In this document: one piece after another, positions 7,734-16,461 of the stretch
Layout of the letters: each line of letters opens with the position of its first letter
Numbering within the stretch: position 1 is the stretch's first letter
Assembly (NCBI RefSeq): GCF_900102485.1
Contig: NZ_FNBX01000009.1
Location: 1 to 64,000 of the forward strand
Direction of reading: 5' to 3'
Source of the DNA: Desulfovibrio legallii
GTDB taxonomy: Bacteria > Desulfobacterota > Desulfovibrionia > Desulfovibrionales > Desulfovibrionaceae
DNA: 64,000 bases
The notes under the pieces: model-generated
Databases searched by the model: none
What the model was told of the DNA's origin: nothing
Seen by the model: the letters and a program-made list of their open reading frames with translations, nothing else
Translations under genes and position numbers: made by a program

Positions 7734-10139
7734 ATGCTGCTCTCTCTTTCTTGGCTGCGTGAGTTCACGCCTTATGATGGCACGGCCGAGGCCCTGGGCG
7801 ACCGGCTGACCATGCTGGGTCTGGAGCTGGAAGACATCCGGCGGCCTTACGCGGGCATCGCCTCCATCGTGGTGGGGCGGGTGGTGACCTGCGAGAACCA
7901 TCCGCAATCCGATCACCTGCACTGCTGCACGGTGGATGCGGGCCAGGGGGAGCTGCTGGAGATCGTCTGCGGCGCGCCCAATGTGGCGGCGGGGCAGCTG
8001 GTGCCCGTGGCTCTGGTGGGCACGCGCATGCCCGACGGCATGGTCATCAAAAAAGCCAAGCTGCGCGGCGCGCCCTCGCACGGTATGATCTGCTCCGAGC
8101 GGGAGCTGGGCCTTACCGAGGACCATTCGGGCATCATGGTCCTGCCGGAAAATTTCGTGGTGGGCAAGCCGCTGGTGGAGCAGCTGGATCTGGACCGCGA
8201 GGTGCTGGACATCTCCATCACCCCCAACCGGGCGGACTGCCTTTCCGTTCTGGGGCTGGCGCGGGAAACGGCCCTGGCCTTCAACCTGCCCCTGAGCGTC
8301 CCTGACGTGCCCCTGCCCGCAACGCTTGCGCCGGCCCTGGAGGTGCCCATCGCCATTGAGGATCCGGAGCTCTGCTGGCTCTACGCGGGCCGGGCGCTCA
8401 CGGACGTGCGCGTGGGGCCCTCGCCCATGCGCCTGCGCCACCGCCTGCACGCCCACGACGTGCGCCCCATCTCCAATATCGTGGACGTGACCAACTACAT
8501 TCTGCTGGAGTGCGGCCAGCCCCTGCATTCTTTTGATCTGGACAATCTGCGCGGAGGCCGCATCGTGGTGCGCCGCGCCGGGGAGGGGGAGCGCTTCACC
8601 ACCCTGGACGGCCAGGAGCGCGTGCTCAACGCCCAGGACCTTTGCATCTGCGACGGCGAGCGCCCCGTGGCTCTGGCGGGCGTCATGGGCGGCCTCAATT
8701 CTGAAATCGGGGCCGCCAGCGCCCGCGTGTTTCTGGAGAGCGCCGTGTTCCGCCCGGCCACTATCCGCAAAACCTCGCGCCGCCTGGGGCTTTCTTCCGA
8801 GGCTTCCTACCGTTTTGAGCGCGGCATCGACCAGCAGCGCTCGGTCTGGTCCCTTAACCGGGCCTGCGCCATGATGGCCGCCCTGAGCGGCGGCAAGGTC
8901 TGCGCCAACCTCTGCGCCAACGAGCCCCGGCCCTTTGCGCCCGCGCGCATTCCCTTCCGCCCGGCCCGGGCCGACGCCCTGCTGGGCGTGCATCTGGGCG
9001 CGGATTTCGACGCCGCCACCCTCTCAGGCCTGGGTTGCGCCGTGGACAACAGTAATCCCGAACAGTGGGCGGTCAGCCAGCCCTCCTGGCGGCCGGACCT
9101 TACCCGCGAGGCCGACCTCATTGAAGAAGTGGGCCGCATGCACGGCCTGGACGCCATTGCCCCGGCCCTGCCGCGGGTGGAGCGCAACCTCGCGCACGCC
9201 GGTGAGCCGGAATCGCGCTTCGGCTTCTGGTCCCGCATCAAGCACTGGGGCGCGGGCCTGGGCCTCAACGAGGCGGTCAACTACAGTTTTGTGGGCCACA
9301 AGGATCTGGACCGCCTGCACCTGCCGCAGGAGGGGCGCATCTCCATCATGAATCCCCTTTCGGCAGAGCAGGACGCCCTGCGCACGGCCCTGGCCCCCGG
9401 CCTGCTCAATACCCTGCGCAACAACCTGGCCCAGGGCGCGGCGGGCTTGCGGCTGTTTGAGCTGGCCACGGTATTTGCGGCGGACGCGGCTTCGGAGACC
9501 ACGGCGTGCGAAACGGGCGCGCTGGGCCTGCTGCTTTACGGGGCGCGCTACGATGCCGCCTGGCCCCAGCCCGAAGGCGATCTGGATTACACGGACCTCA
9601 AGGGCGTAGTGGAGCATCTGCTGCACCATCTGCACCTGCCCGCGCCGGTCTGCACCCTGCGGGAGGATCACCCCTTCCTGCTGCCTTGCGTCAACCTGAG
9701 CGTGGAGGGCGCGGCCCTGGGCGTCATGGGCCGGGTCAGGCCCGCCATGGCGGCGGAATACCACGCCCGCAAAGACGTCTGGCTGGCCGAGATCGACCTG
9801 GAGGAACTGCGCCGCCTGCACGATGCGGTGCGTCTGCGCTTTACGGCCTTGCCCGTGTTTCCCCCCGTGCGGCGGGACATCACGGTGGCCGCGGGCCCCG
9901 GCCTTGCGGTGGCCGCCGTGCTTGAGCATATTCGGGGCCTCAGGCTGCCCCTGCTGGAGGACGTGGCCCTGGTGGACCTTTTTGAACCGCCCGCAGCCGC
10001 CGGGGCGGAACCTGTGCGCAACCTTACCTTCCGCCTGACGTTCCGCCATGCGCAACGCACCCTTAAGGATTCTGAAGTAGACAAAGAGCGGGCAAACGTG
10101 GCAGAATCGCTGGAGCGCGCGCTGGGCGTGCGCGTTTAA
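7734..10139 (+). CDS. pheT: Phenylalanyl-tRNA synthetase beta subunit
   Basis: PheT supplies tRNA binding and editing of mischarged Tyr-tRNA-Phe. The 801 residues show, in order, an EMAP/OB-type tRNA-binding domain (ENHPQSDHLHCCTVDAG, near 45-60), the B3/B4 editing domain (RPISNIVDVTNYILLECGQP), the B5 domain, the catalytic-like core and a C-terminal anticodon-binding FDX-ACB domain (PVFPPVRRDITVA). Length is normal. It is 64 bp after the small exported protein and transcribed with pheS. Confidence 0.95.
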   Translation: MLLSLSWLREFTPYDGTAEALGDRLTMLGLELEDIRRPYAGIASIVVGRVVTCENHPQSDHLHCCTVDAGQGELLEIVCGAPNVAAGQLVPVALVGTRMPDGMVIKKAKLRGAPSHGMICSERELGLTEDHSGIMVLPENFVVGKPLVEQLDLDREVLDISITPNRADCLSVLGLARETALAFNLPLSVPDVPLPATLAPALEVPIAIEDPELCWLYAGRALTDVRVGPSPMRLRHRLHAHDVRPISNIVDVTNYILLECGQPLHSFDLDNLRGGRIVVRRAGEGERFTTLDGQERVLNAQDLCICDGERPVALAGVMGGLNSEIGAASARVFLESAVFRPATIRKTSRRLGLSSEASYRFERGIDQQRSVWSLNRACAMMAALSGGKVCANLCANEPRPFAPARIPFRPARADALLGVHLGADFDAATLSGLGCAVDNSNPEQWAVSQPSWRPDLTREADLIEEVGRMHGLDAIAPALPRVERNLAHAGEPESRFGFWSRIKHWGAGLGLNEAVNYSFVGHKDLDRLHLPQEGRISIMNPLSAEQDALRTALAPGLLNTLRNNLAQGAAGLRLFELATVFAADAASETTACETGALGLLLYGARYDAAWPQPEGDLDYTDLKGVVEHLLHHLHLPAPVCTLREDHPFLLPCVNLSVEGAALGVMGRVRPAMAAEYHARKDVWLAEIDLEELRRLHDAVRLRFTALPVFPPVRRDITVAAGPGLAVAAVLEHIRGLRLPLLEDVALVDLFEPPAAAGAEPVRNLTFRLTFRHAQRTLKDSEVDKERANVAESLERALGVRV

Positions 10140-10223
10140 TCCTGCAGTCGCATCCCGCCTTCGCGCGTTCCTGACTCCGCGCGGACGGCTGGGGTGCGGC
10201 GTTGCCGGCGTCCGGGGGAGCAG

Positions 10224-10577
10224 ATGGAGGCAAAGACGACCGGAAAGACCTACCGCATCGGCGAAGCGGCGGAATTGCTCCACCTCAAAACCCATGTGCT
10301 GCGCTTCTGGGAAACGGAATTCCCCCAGCTGGACCCCATCCGCACGGACAAGGGCCAGCGCCTGTATACCGAGGAGCACCTGGCCCTGCTGCGGCGCATC
10401 CAGCAATTGCTGCACGAGCAGGGCATGACCATTGAGGGCGCGCGGCGCGTGCTGCAAGGCAGCGCCGTGGTGGACGAAACCCTGCCCCAGCGTCTGGCCG
10501 CTGTGCCGGACCCGGAATTTATGCGCGGGCTCAAGCGCCAGCTGTTGTCCCTGCGCCGCCTGCTCAGCGGGCAATAA
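10224..10577 (+). CDS. MerR-family transcriptional regulator
   Basis: The 117-residue protein begins with a MerR winged helix (YRIGEAAELLHLKTHVLRFWETEFPQLDP, about 9-37), including the RxFWE signature and a TDKGQRLYTEEH wing. There is no obvious effector domain with cysteines, so a metal or thiol signal is unlikely; it resembles the short MerR proteins found next to pheT in many proteobacteria, whose target is unclear. The ATG at 10224 follows GGGGGAG by 3-4 nt. An upstream in-frame ATG (10194) lacks a ribosome site. It is 84 bp after pheT and 54 bp before rpe. Confidence 0.85.
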   Translation: MEAKTTGKTYRIGEAAELLHLKTHVLRFWETEFPQLDPIRTDKGQRLYTEEHLALLRRIQQLLHEQGMTIEGARRVLQGSAVVDETLPQRLAAVPDPEFMRGLKRQLLSLRRLLSGQ

Positions 10578-10631
10578 CCCCCCCCGCGGGCGCGGCTGTT
10601 GCGCGCTGCGCGCAAGGCGGAGAACCAAGGA

Positions 10632-11330
10632 ATGATCCTTTCACCTTCCCTGTTGTCCGCGGATTTCGCCCGCCTGGCCGAGGAGCTGGCCGCGCTGGAA
10701 GCCGCGGGCGTAGCTTGGCTGCACCTGGACGTCATGGACGGGGCCTTTGTGCCCAACATCACCTTCGGTCCCCCGCTCATCAAAGCCCTGAGGCCCCTGA
10801 GCGGGCTTTTTTTTGACGTCCATCTTATGGTGGAAGACCCCGCCCGCCACCTGGCCGCCTTTGCCGCCGCCGGGGCGGATATGCTGGTCGTCCACGCCGA
10901 GGCCGACCGCCATCCCCAGCGTACCCTCTGCGCCATACGCGAGCTGGGCTGCAAGGCGGGCGTGGCCCTAAACCCCGGCACGGACGTGAGCGCCGTGCGC
11001 TGGCTGGCCGCGGATATGGACATGCTGCTTGTCATGAGCGTGAACCCCGGCTTTTCCGGCCAGGCCTTCATCCCGGCGAGCTTCGCCAAGCTCCGCGCGG
11101 CCCGCAGGCTGCTGGACGAAAACGGCGGCGAAAACGTCCTCATCCAGGTGGACGGCGGGGTCTGCCCCGAAAACGCCGCCGCCCTGCAGGACGCCGGGGC
11201 CGACGTACTGGTTTCCGGCTCGGCCTTTTTCGGCCATAAACCCTACAAAACGCGCCTGGCGGCCTTTGCCGCCGCCTGCGCCGGACGCGAACCCCGCCCC
11301 GCCCTTAAGGCCGCGACGGGCTGGAAGTAA
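10632..11330 (+). CDS. rpe: Ribulose-phosphate 3-epimerase
   Basis: Rpe interconverts ribulose 5-phosphate and xylulose 5-phosphate in the pentose phosphate pathway. The 232-residue TIM barrel shows the family signatures LHLDVMDGAFVPNITFG, FDVHLMVEDP, VMSVNPGFSGQ and VDGGVCPENA, which contain the metal-binding His and Asp residues. The ATG at 10632 is preceded by CAAGGA. It lies 12 bp before tkt, whose substrate is the xylulose 5-phosphate it makes. Confidence 0.95.
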   Translation: MILSPSLLSADFARLAEELAALEAAGVAWLHLDVMDGAFVPNITFGPPLIKALRPLSGLFFDVHLMVEDPARHLAAFAAAGADMLVVHAEADRHPQRTLCAIRELGCKAGVALNPGTDVSAVRWLAADMDMLLVMSVNPGFSGQAFIPASFAKLRAARRLLDENGGENVLIQVDGGVCPENAAALQDAGADVLVSGSAFFGHKPYKTRLAAFAAACAGREPRPALKAATGWK

Positions 11331-11342
11331 AGGAAGAGTTGC

Positions 11343-13334
11343 ATGCCTACCCGCAGACAGTGCGCCAACGCCCTCCGCATTCTGGCCGTGGACGCCATAG
11401 AAAAGGCCCGTTCCGGGCATCCCGGCGCGCCGCTGGGCATGGCCGACATGGCCGAAGCCCTCTGGCGGCATGTGCTCCGGCACAATCCCGCCAATCCTCG
11501 CTGGCACGACCGGGACCGCTTTGTGCTCTCCAACGGGCACGCCTCCATGCTGCTCTACGGCTTGCTGCACCTTTCCGGCTATGACCTGCCGCTGGAGGAA
11601 ATTGAAAACTTCCGCCAGTGGGGCTCCAAGGCGGCGGGGCATCCGGAATACGATCCGGATATGGGCGTGGAGATGACCACCGGCCCGCTGGGTCAGGGGC
11701 TGGCCTCGGCCGTGGGCATGGCCCTGGCCGAACGCCTGCTGGCCGCGCGCTACAACACGCCGGAGCACACGGTGGTGGACCACCGTACCTACGTCTTTGC
11801 CGGCGACGGCTGCCTCATGGAGGGCGTGTCCTATGAGGCCTGCTCCCTGGCGGGCACCTGGGGCCTGGGGCGGCTCATTGTGCTGTACGACGCCAACGGC
11901 ATTTCCATTGACGGCAAGGTGGAGGGCTGGTTCACGGAGGACGTGGCCGGGCGTTTCACGGCCTGCGGCTGGCAGGTGCTGGGCCCGGTGGACGGGCACG
12001 ACGCCGCCGCGCTGGACGCGGCCCTGGCCGCTGCCCAGGCGGAAGAAGGCAAACCCAGCCTGATCATCTGCCATACGCACATCGGCTTCGGTTCGCCCAA
12101 GGCGGATTCCGCCTCCTGCCACGGCTCACCCCTGGGGCCAGAAGGCGTGGCCGCCACGCGCACGGCCCTGGGCTGGACAGAACCGCCCTTTGTCATCCCA
12201 GAGGACATCCGCGCCGCCTGGGACGCGCACGCGCGCGGTCGCGCTCTTGAGGCTGCCTGGCAGCGCGCCTTTGACGCCTACCGCGCGGCCCACCCCGACC
12301 TGGCCGCCGAATTTGAACGCCGCATGCGCGGGGAACTGCCCGACGACTGGGCCGCCACGGCCCGCCAGATCGTGGAGGACGCCCTGAACGCGCGGGAAGA
12401 CCTGGCCACCCGCGTGGCCTCGCGCAAGACGCTGGAAACGCTGACAACGCGCCTGCCGGAGCTGCTGGGCGGCTCCGCCGATCTCACGGGCTCCGTGGGC
12501 ACGCTCACGGCCGCGTCCGTGCGGCTGGACCCCAGAACGCATACGGGCAACTACATTTCCTACGGCGTGCGGGAATTTGGCATGAGCGCCGTCATGAACG
12601 GCCTGGCCCTGCACGGCGGCTTCATTCCCTATGCGGGCACGTTCCTTTCGTTTGCGGATCAGGCCAAGAACGCCCTGCGCCTGGCGGCGCTCATGGGCGT
12701 GCGGGCCGTGTGGGTGTTTACCCACGATTCCATCGGCGTGGGAGAGGACGGCCCCACCCACCAGCCCGTGGAGCAGCTCAACATGCTGCGCGCCACTCCG
12801 GGCCTGCGCGTCTGGCGGCCTTGCGATACGGTGGAAACCGCCGCGGCCTGGCGCTGCGCCCTGGAAAGTACCTGCCCCAGCGTGCTTTCTCTCTCGCGCC
12901 AGACCCTGCCCTTCTGCCCGCGGGATGCGGCGCAGACGGCGGCCATCGCCCGCGGCGGTTATGTGCTGCAGGATTGCGCGGGCACGCCGGAGCTTATTTT
13001 GCTGGCCACGGGCTCGGAAGTGGGCCTGGCCCTGGCGGCGGCGGAACAGCTTGGCGCGGAAGGCCGCCGGGTGCGCGTGGTTTCCATGCCCTGTACGGAG
13101 CTTTTTGACGTCCAGGACGCCGCCTATAGGGAAAGCGTGCTGCCCCGCGCGGTGCGCGCCCGCATTGCCATAGAAGCGGCAGCCGTGGATTGGTGGCGCA
13201 AGTATGTGGGCCTGGACGGCGCGGTGCTGGGCATGGAGCGCTTCGGCGCGTCCGCGCCGGGCAAGGTGGTTTTTGAGCGCTTGGGCTTCACTGTACCGCA
13301 TGTGCTGGAGCTGGCGCAAGCGTTGCTGGCCTAG
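11343..13334 (+). CDS. tkt: Transketolase
   Basis: Tkt moves two-carbon units between sugar phosphates using thiamine diphosphate. The 663-residue protein shows the substrate-binding start (SGHPGAPLGMADMAEALW), the ThDP motif (FAGDGCLMEG near 156-165, continuing to DANGISIDG), and the pyrimidine-domain motif DSIGVGEDGPTHQPVEQL. Length is typical. A GGAAGAG site precedes the ATG. The frame ends GCC TAG, and the CTAG of that stop is the left target copy of a MITE-like repeat that begins at 13335. Confidence 0.95.
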   Translation: MPTRRQCANALRILAVDAIEKARSGHPGAPLGMADMAEALWRHVLRHNPANPRWHDRDRFVLSNGHASMLLYGLLHLSGYDLPLEEIENFRQWGSKAAGHPEYDPDMGVEMTTGPLGQGLASAVGMALAERLLAARYNTPEHTVVDHRTYVFAGDGCLMEGVSYEACSLAGTWGLGRLIVLYDANGISIDGKVEGWFTEDVAGRFTACGWQVLGPVDGHDAAALDAALAAAQAEEGKPSLIICHTHIGFGSPKADSASCHGSPLGPEGVAATRTALGWTEPPFVIPEDIRAAWDAHARGRALEAAWQRAFDAYRAAHPDLAAEFERRMRGELPDDWAATARQIVEDALNAREDLATRVASRKTLETLTTRLPELLGGSADLTGSVGTLTAASVRLDPRTHTGNYISYGVREFGMSAVMNGLALHGGFIPYAGTFLSFADQAKNALRLAALMGVRAVWVFTHDSIGVGEDGPTHQPVEQLNMLRATPGLRVWRPCDTVETAAAWRCALESTCPSVLSLSRQTLPFCPRDAAQTAAIARGGYVLQDCAGTPELILLATGSEVGLALAAAEQLGAEGRRVRVVSMPCTELFDVQDAAYRESVLPRAVRARIAIEAAAVDWWRKYVGLDGAVLGMERFGASAPGKVVFERLGFTVPHVLELAQALLA

Positions 13335-13480
13335 GGCGTTGCAGCTTTGAAATGCCCTGACGGCTGCGTGAGCAGACGCCCGCTGTGGGGGGCGTAAGCG
13401 CAAGTTATTTGCGCTGGTAAGCGCCTAAACGCGCGTGCCGTAAACTTTGAGAAAATGCCTGTTCTCAAAGGTACTCTGCT
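13335..13480 (+). repeat. MITE-like repeat, copy 1 (after tkt)
   Basis: This 146-bp unit starts right after the tkt TAG with a palindrome-like GGCGTTGCAGCTTTGAAATGCC, runs through the family core (GCTGCGTGAGCAGACGCC, GCGCAAGTTATTTGCGC) and ends with the CTTTGAGAA...TTCTCAAAG hairpin and CTCTGCT. It is flanked by CTAG on the left and CCAG on the right, consistent with a 4-bp target duplication that has since mutated. Spurious short reading frames in it are not genes. Confidence 0.8.
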
Positions 13481-13558
13481 CCAGGGCGGCTTCCGGCAGG
13501 AAGTGCCCGGCGGCCGCATAGCCCATAATCTTTAACAGTACGGACAGGGAGGGCGCAG

Positions 13559-14728
13559 ATGCCGATCAGGAAAATGCAGGACGTGGACCTGGCGGGCAAA
13601 ACCGTGGTCATTCGCGAGGATCTCAATGTGCCCATGAAGGACGGGGCCGTGAGCAACGATAAGCGCATCCGCGCGGCCCTGCCCACCATCAATCTGGCCC
13701 TGGAACAGGGCGCGGGCGTTATTGTGCTTTCGCACCTGGGCCGGCCCACGGAAGGGCAGTTTGAGGAGCAGTTTTCCCTCAAGCCCGTGGCGGCGCGCCT
13801 GGGCGAGCTGCTGGGGCGGCCCGTGACCCTGGCCCCCACCTTTGCGGAAGCCAAGGCCGCGCCGGGCGCGGTGACCCTGCTGGAGAACGTGCGTTTTCTT
13901 AAGGGCGAGAAAAAGAACGACCCGGACCTGGCCGCCCGCCTGGCGGGCCTGGGCGAGGTCTACGTCATGGACGCCTTTGGCGCGGCCCACCGGGCCCACG
14001 CCTCCACTGAAGGCGCTGTGCGCGCGGCCAAAAAGGCCTGCGCCGGGCCCTTGCTGCAGGCGGAGCTGGAAGCCTTCGGCAAGGTGCTGGATAACCCCGC
14101 CCGCCCTCTGGTGGCCATTATTGGCGGATCCAAGGTTTCCTCCAAGCTGGGCCTGCTGGAAAATCTGCTCAATACGGTGGACGTGCTCATGGTGGGCGGC
14201 GGCATTGCCAATACCTTCCTGGCCGCAGCCGGGTACATGGTGGGCAAAAGCCTGTGCGAGGAAGACCTGGTGCCTGAGGCCAAAAAAATCATGGAGCAGG
14301 CCAAGACCCTGAACAAAGAGTTCCCCCTGCCTGTGGACGTGGTTACGGCCGAGGATCTGGCCCCAGGCCAGCGGGCCAGCGCCCATGCCGTGGGCGACGT
14401 GCCCCCGGACCAGATGATTCTGGATATCGGGCCGGAAACCGTGGCCGCGTATGAAAAGCTGCTCGCCAAGGCCGCCACCGTGGTCTGGAACGGCCCCGTG
14501 GGGGCCTTTGAGACTGATCCCTTCGGGCAGGGCACCAAGGCGCTGGCCAATTTCCTGGCTGGCGGCAAGGCCTTTGTGGTGGTGGGCGGCGGCGACTCTG
14601 TGGCGGCTGTGGAAAAATACGGCCTGGCCGACAAGATGGGCTATATTTCCACCGGCGGCGGCGCGTCCCTGGAGCTTCTGGAAGGCAAAATCCTACCCGC
14701 CGTGGCCGCGCTGGAAGCCGTGTCCTAG
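13559..14728 (+). CDS. pgk: Phosphoglycerate kinase
   Basis: Pgk makes ATP from 1,3-bisphosphoglycerate in glycolysis and runs backwards in gluconeogenesis. The 389-residue protein has the N-terminal substrate motif (VVIREDLNVPMKDG, VLSHLGRPTEG), the hinge region (GGSKVSSKLGLLENLL), and the C-terminal nucleotide motif (VVWNGPVGAFETDPF, GGGDSVAAVEKYG). Length is usual. The ATG at 13559 follows AGGGAGGG. The frame ends TCC TAG, and this CTAG borders the composite repeat at 14729-15037. Confidence 0.95.
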   Translation: MPIRKMQDVDLAGKTVVIREDLNVPMKDGAVSNDKRIRAALPTINLALEQGAGVIVLSHLGRPTEGQFEEQFSLKPVAARLGELLGRPVTLAPTFAEAKAAPGAVTLLENVRFLKGEKKNDPDLAARLAGLGEVYVMDAFGAAHRAHASTEGAVRAAKKACAGPLLQAELEAFGKVLDNPARPLVAIIGGSKVSSKLGLLENLLNTVDVLMVGGGIANTFLAAAGYMVGKSLCEEDLVPEAKKIMEQAKTLNKEFPLPVDVVTAEDLAPGQRASAHAVGDVPPDQMILDIGPETVAAYEKLLAKAATVVWNGPVGAFETDPFGQGTKALANFLAGGKAFVVVGGGDSVAAVEKYGLADKMGYISTGGGASLELLEGKILPAVAALEAVS

Positions 14729-15037
14729 CGCAGAGTAACTTTGAGAACAGGCATTCCTCAAAGTTTACGGCACGCGCGTTTCGGCGTTTAACAGACCAAA
14801 TACATTGCGCTTACGCCTGCACGGCGGGCGTCTGCTTGCGCAAACCGCCACGGCATTGCAACGTTGCAATGCCGTGGCGGTTTGCTGCCGTGGCGGGCAC
14901 TACAGCCCTACGCGGAGCAGCGTGCCTCTGAGAATCTGCATTTTTCAAAGCTGCGCTGCCATCCGCGCCAGTGTGGCGTAGGCAAAATTCATTTTCGCCG
15001 ACCACGCCGAGTGCAGCGTTTTTAAAGGTAATCTGCT
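14729..15037. repeat. Composite fold-back of two MITE-like repeats between convergent genes
   Basis: The left half (14729-14862) is an inverted copy beginning with the terminal repeat CGCAGAGTAACTTTGAGAAC. The right half (14863-15037) is a diverged direct copy ending AAAGGTAATCTGCT. Where they meet there is a perfect 46-bp palindrome (14840-14885). CTAG flanks both outer ends (14725-14728 and 15038-15041). The left CTAG contains the TAG of pgk; the right one contains, on the other strand, the TAG of the PaaK-like gene. The two genes may once have shared a single CTAG as their convergent stops. Confidence 0.75.
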
Positions 15038-16303
15038 CTAGTCCCAGTGCCGCTTGTCCTCAATGGGACGGATCTGCGGGGGCAGGCTGCCGGGCGCCAG
15101 CACGCGCAGATCAGGACGCAGCTTGATCTTCTCGCGGAACTGGTGCAGGAGCTCTTCCTCGCGCTTGAAGCCGCTGGTTTCCACATAGAGGGTCATTTCG
15201 TCAATGCCGCCGGGGTTGGTGACCTCAATCTGCCAGCGTTTGATTTCCTCAAACCGGCTCATGACCTGCTCCACCTGGTGCGGATAAACAAACATGCCCA
15301 TGATGCGGGCGGTGGTGTCCACCCGGCCCACAATGCTGCCCAGGCGCGGGCTGGTGCGGCCGCAGGCGCAGGGGCTGCGGTCAATGTAGGAGAGGTCGCC
15401 CGTGGCCAGGCGGATGAGCGGGTACGTCTTGTTGAAGGCCGTGACCACAATTTCGCCCACCTCGCCGTCCTTGAGCGGAATGCCCGTATCCGGATGGCAG
15501 ATTTCCACATAGCAGCGGTTGGCGATGTGCAGGCCCGTTCTGTGGTAGCATTCGTAGCCGATGCAGCCCACGTCCGCCGTGCCGTAGCCCTGGCGCATGA
15601 CCAGGTCGTACTTTTTTTCCATCTGCGAGCGCGTTTTTTCAGACAGGCGCTCACCGGTGACAAAGGCCACCTCCAGGAAAAGATCCTTGCGCAGGTTGAG
15701 GCCTTTTTCCTCGGCCTTCTGCGCCAGGTGCATGAGAAAACTGGGCGTGCCCACATAGCCGGAGATACGCAGCTTCTGCATAATGTCCAGCTGCGTGGCC
15801 GCGTCCGAGGGGCCGGCCGGAATCACCGCGCAGCCCAGATTGCGCAAGGGTTCCTCAAACATGAGCCCCGCCGGGGTGAGCTGGTAGTTGAAGGTGTTCT
15901 GCACCGCGTCGCCGGGTCGGAAGCCCACGGAGTAGAAGGCCTCCGTATAGCCCCAGTAGTCCTCCCCGCGGTCTTCCGGGTCAAAGATGGGCCCTGGCGA
16001 AAGAAAGACGCGCTTGAGCTCCCCGATGTCCTTGGTCAACAGTCCGCCCAGACGCGGCCCCATGGACTGCAGGAAGATGAGCTCCTTCTTCTTCAGAATG
16101 GGAATGTGCTTGATGTCTGAAAGCGTCTTGAACTTCTCCACGTTGAACTGCGCGCGGTCAAAGCGCTTTTTGACGTCTTCGGAATACCGGTACGCATAGG
16201 CGAGCAGATCCTTGAGCTGGATCAGGCAGTACTGGCGGCGTTCGCTCTCGTCCAGCACTTCGCGACGGCTGAAAATGCCTTCGGTGCGGTCTTTACGGGT
16301 CAT
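15038..16303 (-). CDS. PaaK-like adenylate-forming enzyme (phenylacetate-CoA ligase family)
   Basis: The 421-residue protein belongs to the PaaK family of AMP-forming ligases, which make aryl- or acyl-CoA from a carboxylate, ATP and CoA. It shows the adenylation motif RQGYGTADVGCIGYEC, the late motif VVTAFNKTYPLIRLATGDLS, the cysteine-containing SPCACGRTSPRLGSIVGRVD, and the C-terminal hinge. The canonical P-loop (SSGTTGxPT) is missing; the equivalent place reads SPGPIFDPE. This variant is known to me from Desulfovibrio genomes, but its substrate is not. The ATG at 16303 follows GGAGTAGGT. The gene stands alone, convergent to pgk, and its TAG stop lies in the CTAG target copy of the repeat element. 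Confidence 0.85.
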   Translation of the reverse strand: MTRKDRTEGIFSRREVLDESERRQYCLIQLKDLLAYAYRYSEDVKKRFDRAQFNVEKFKTLSDIKHIPILKKKELIFLQSMGPRLGGLLTKDIGELKRVFLSPGPIFDPEDRGEDYWGYTEAFYSVGFRPGDAVQNTFNYQLTPAGLMFEEPLRNLGCAVIPAGPSDAATQLDIMQKLRISGYVGTPSFLMHLAQKAEEKGLNLRKDLFLEVAFVTGERLSEKTRSQMEKKYDLVMRQGYGTADVGCIGYECYHRTGLHIANRCYVEICHPDTGIPLKDGEVGEIVVTAFNKTYPLIRLATGDLSYIDRSPCACGRTSPRLGSIVGRVDTTARIMGMFVYPHQVEQVMSRFEEIKRWQIEVTNPGGIDEMTLYVETSGFKREEELLHQFREKIKLRPDLRVLAPGSLPPQIRPIEDKRHWD

Positions 16304-16342
16304 ACCTACTCCACGGTAGCCAGGTTGGCTTTATAAACGGAC

Positions 16343-16371
16343 ACCATAGCCATTCAAAAGTTAAAGCGCAA
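16343..16371 (-). promoter_or_regulatory. Possible promoter of the PaaK-like gene
   Basis: On the minus strand TTGCGC and TATGGT are separated by 17 bp in an AT-rich island about 40 bp before the ATG. The -35 box is weak. Confidence 0.3.
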
Positions 16372-16461
16372 GCATTTTTTATAAAAACAAGTTATTTCAA
16401 TGGGATGTCGGCATGCGCCCGTGGGGACCAGCAGGTGCGGCAAGGCCTTCCATGTCGGTGC

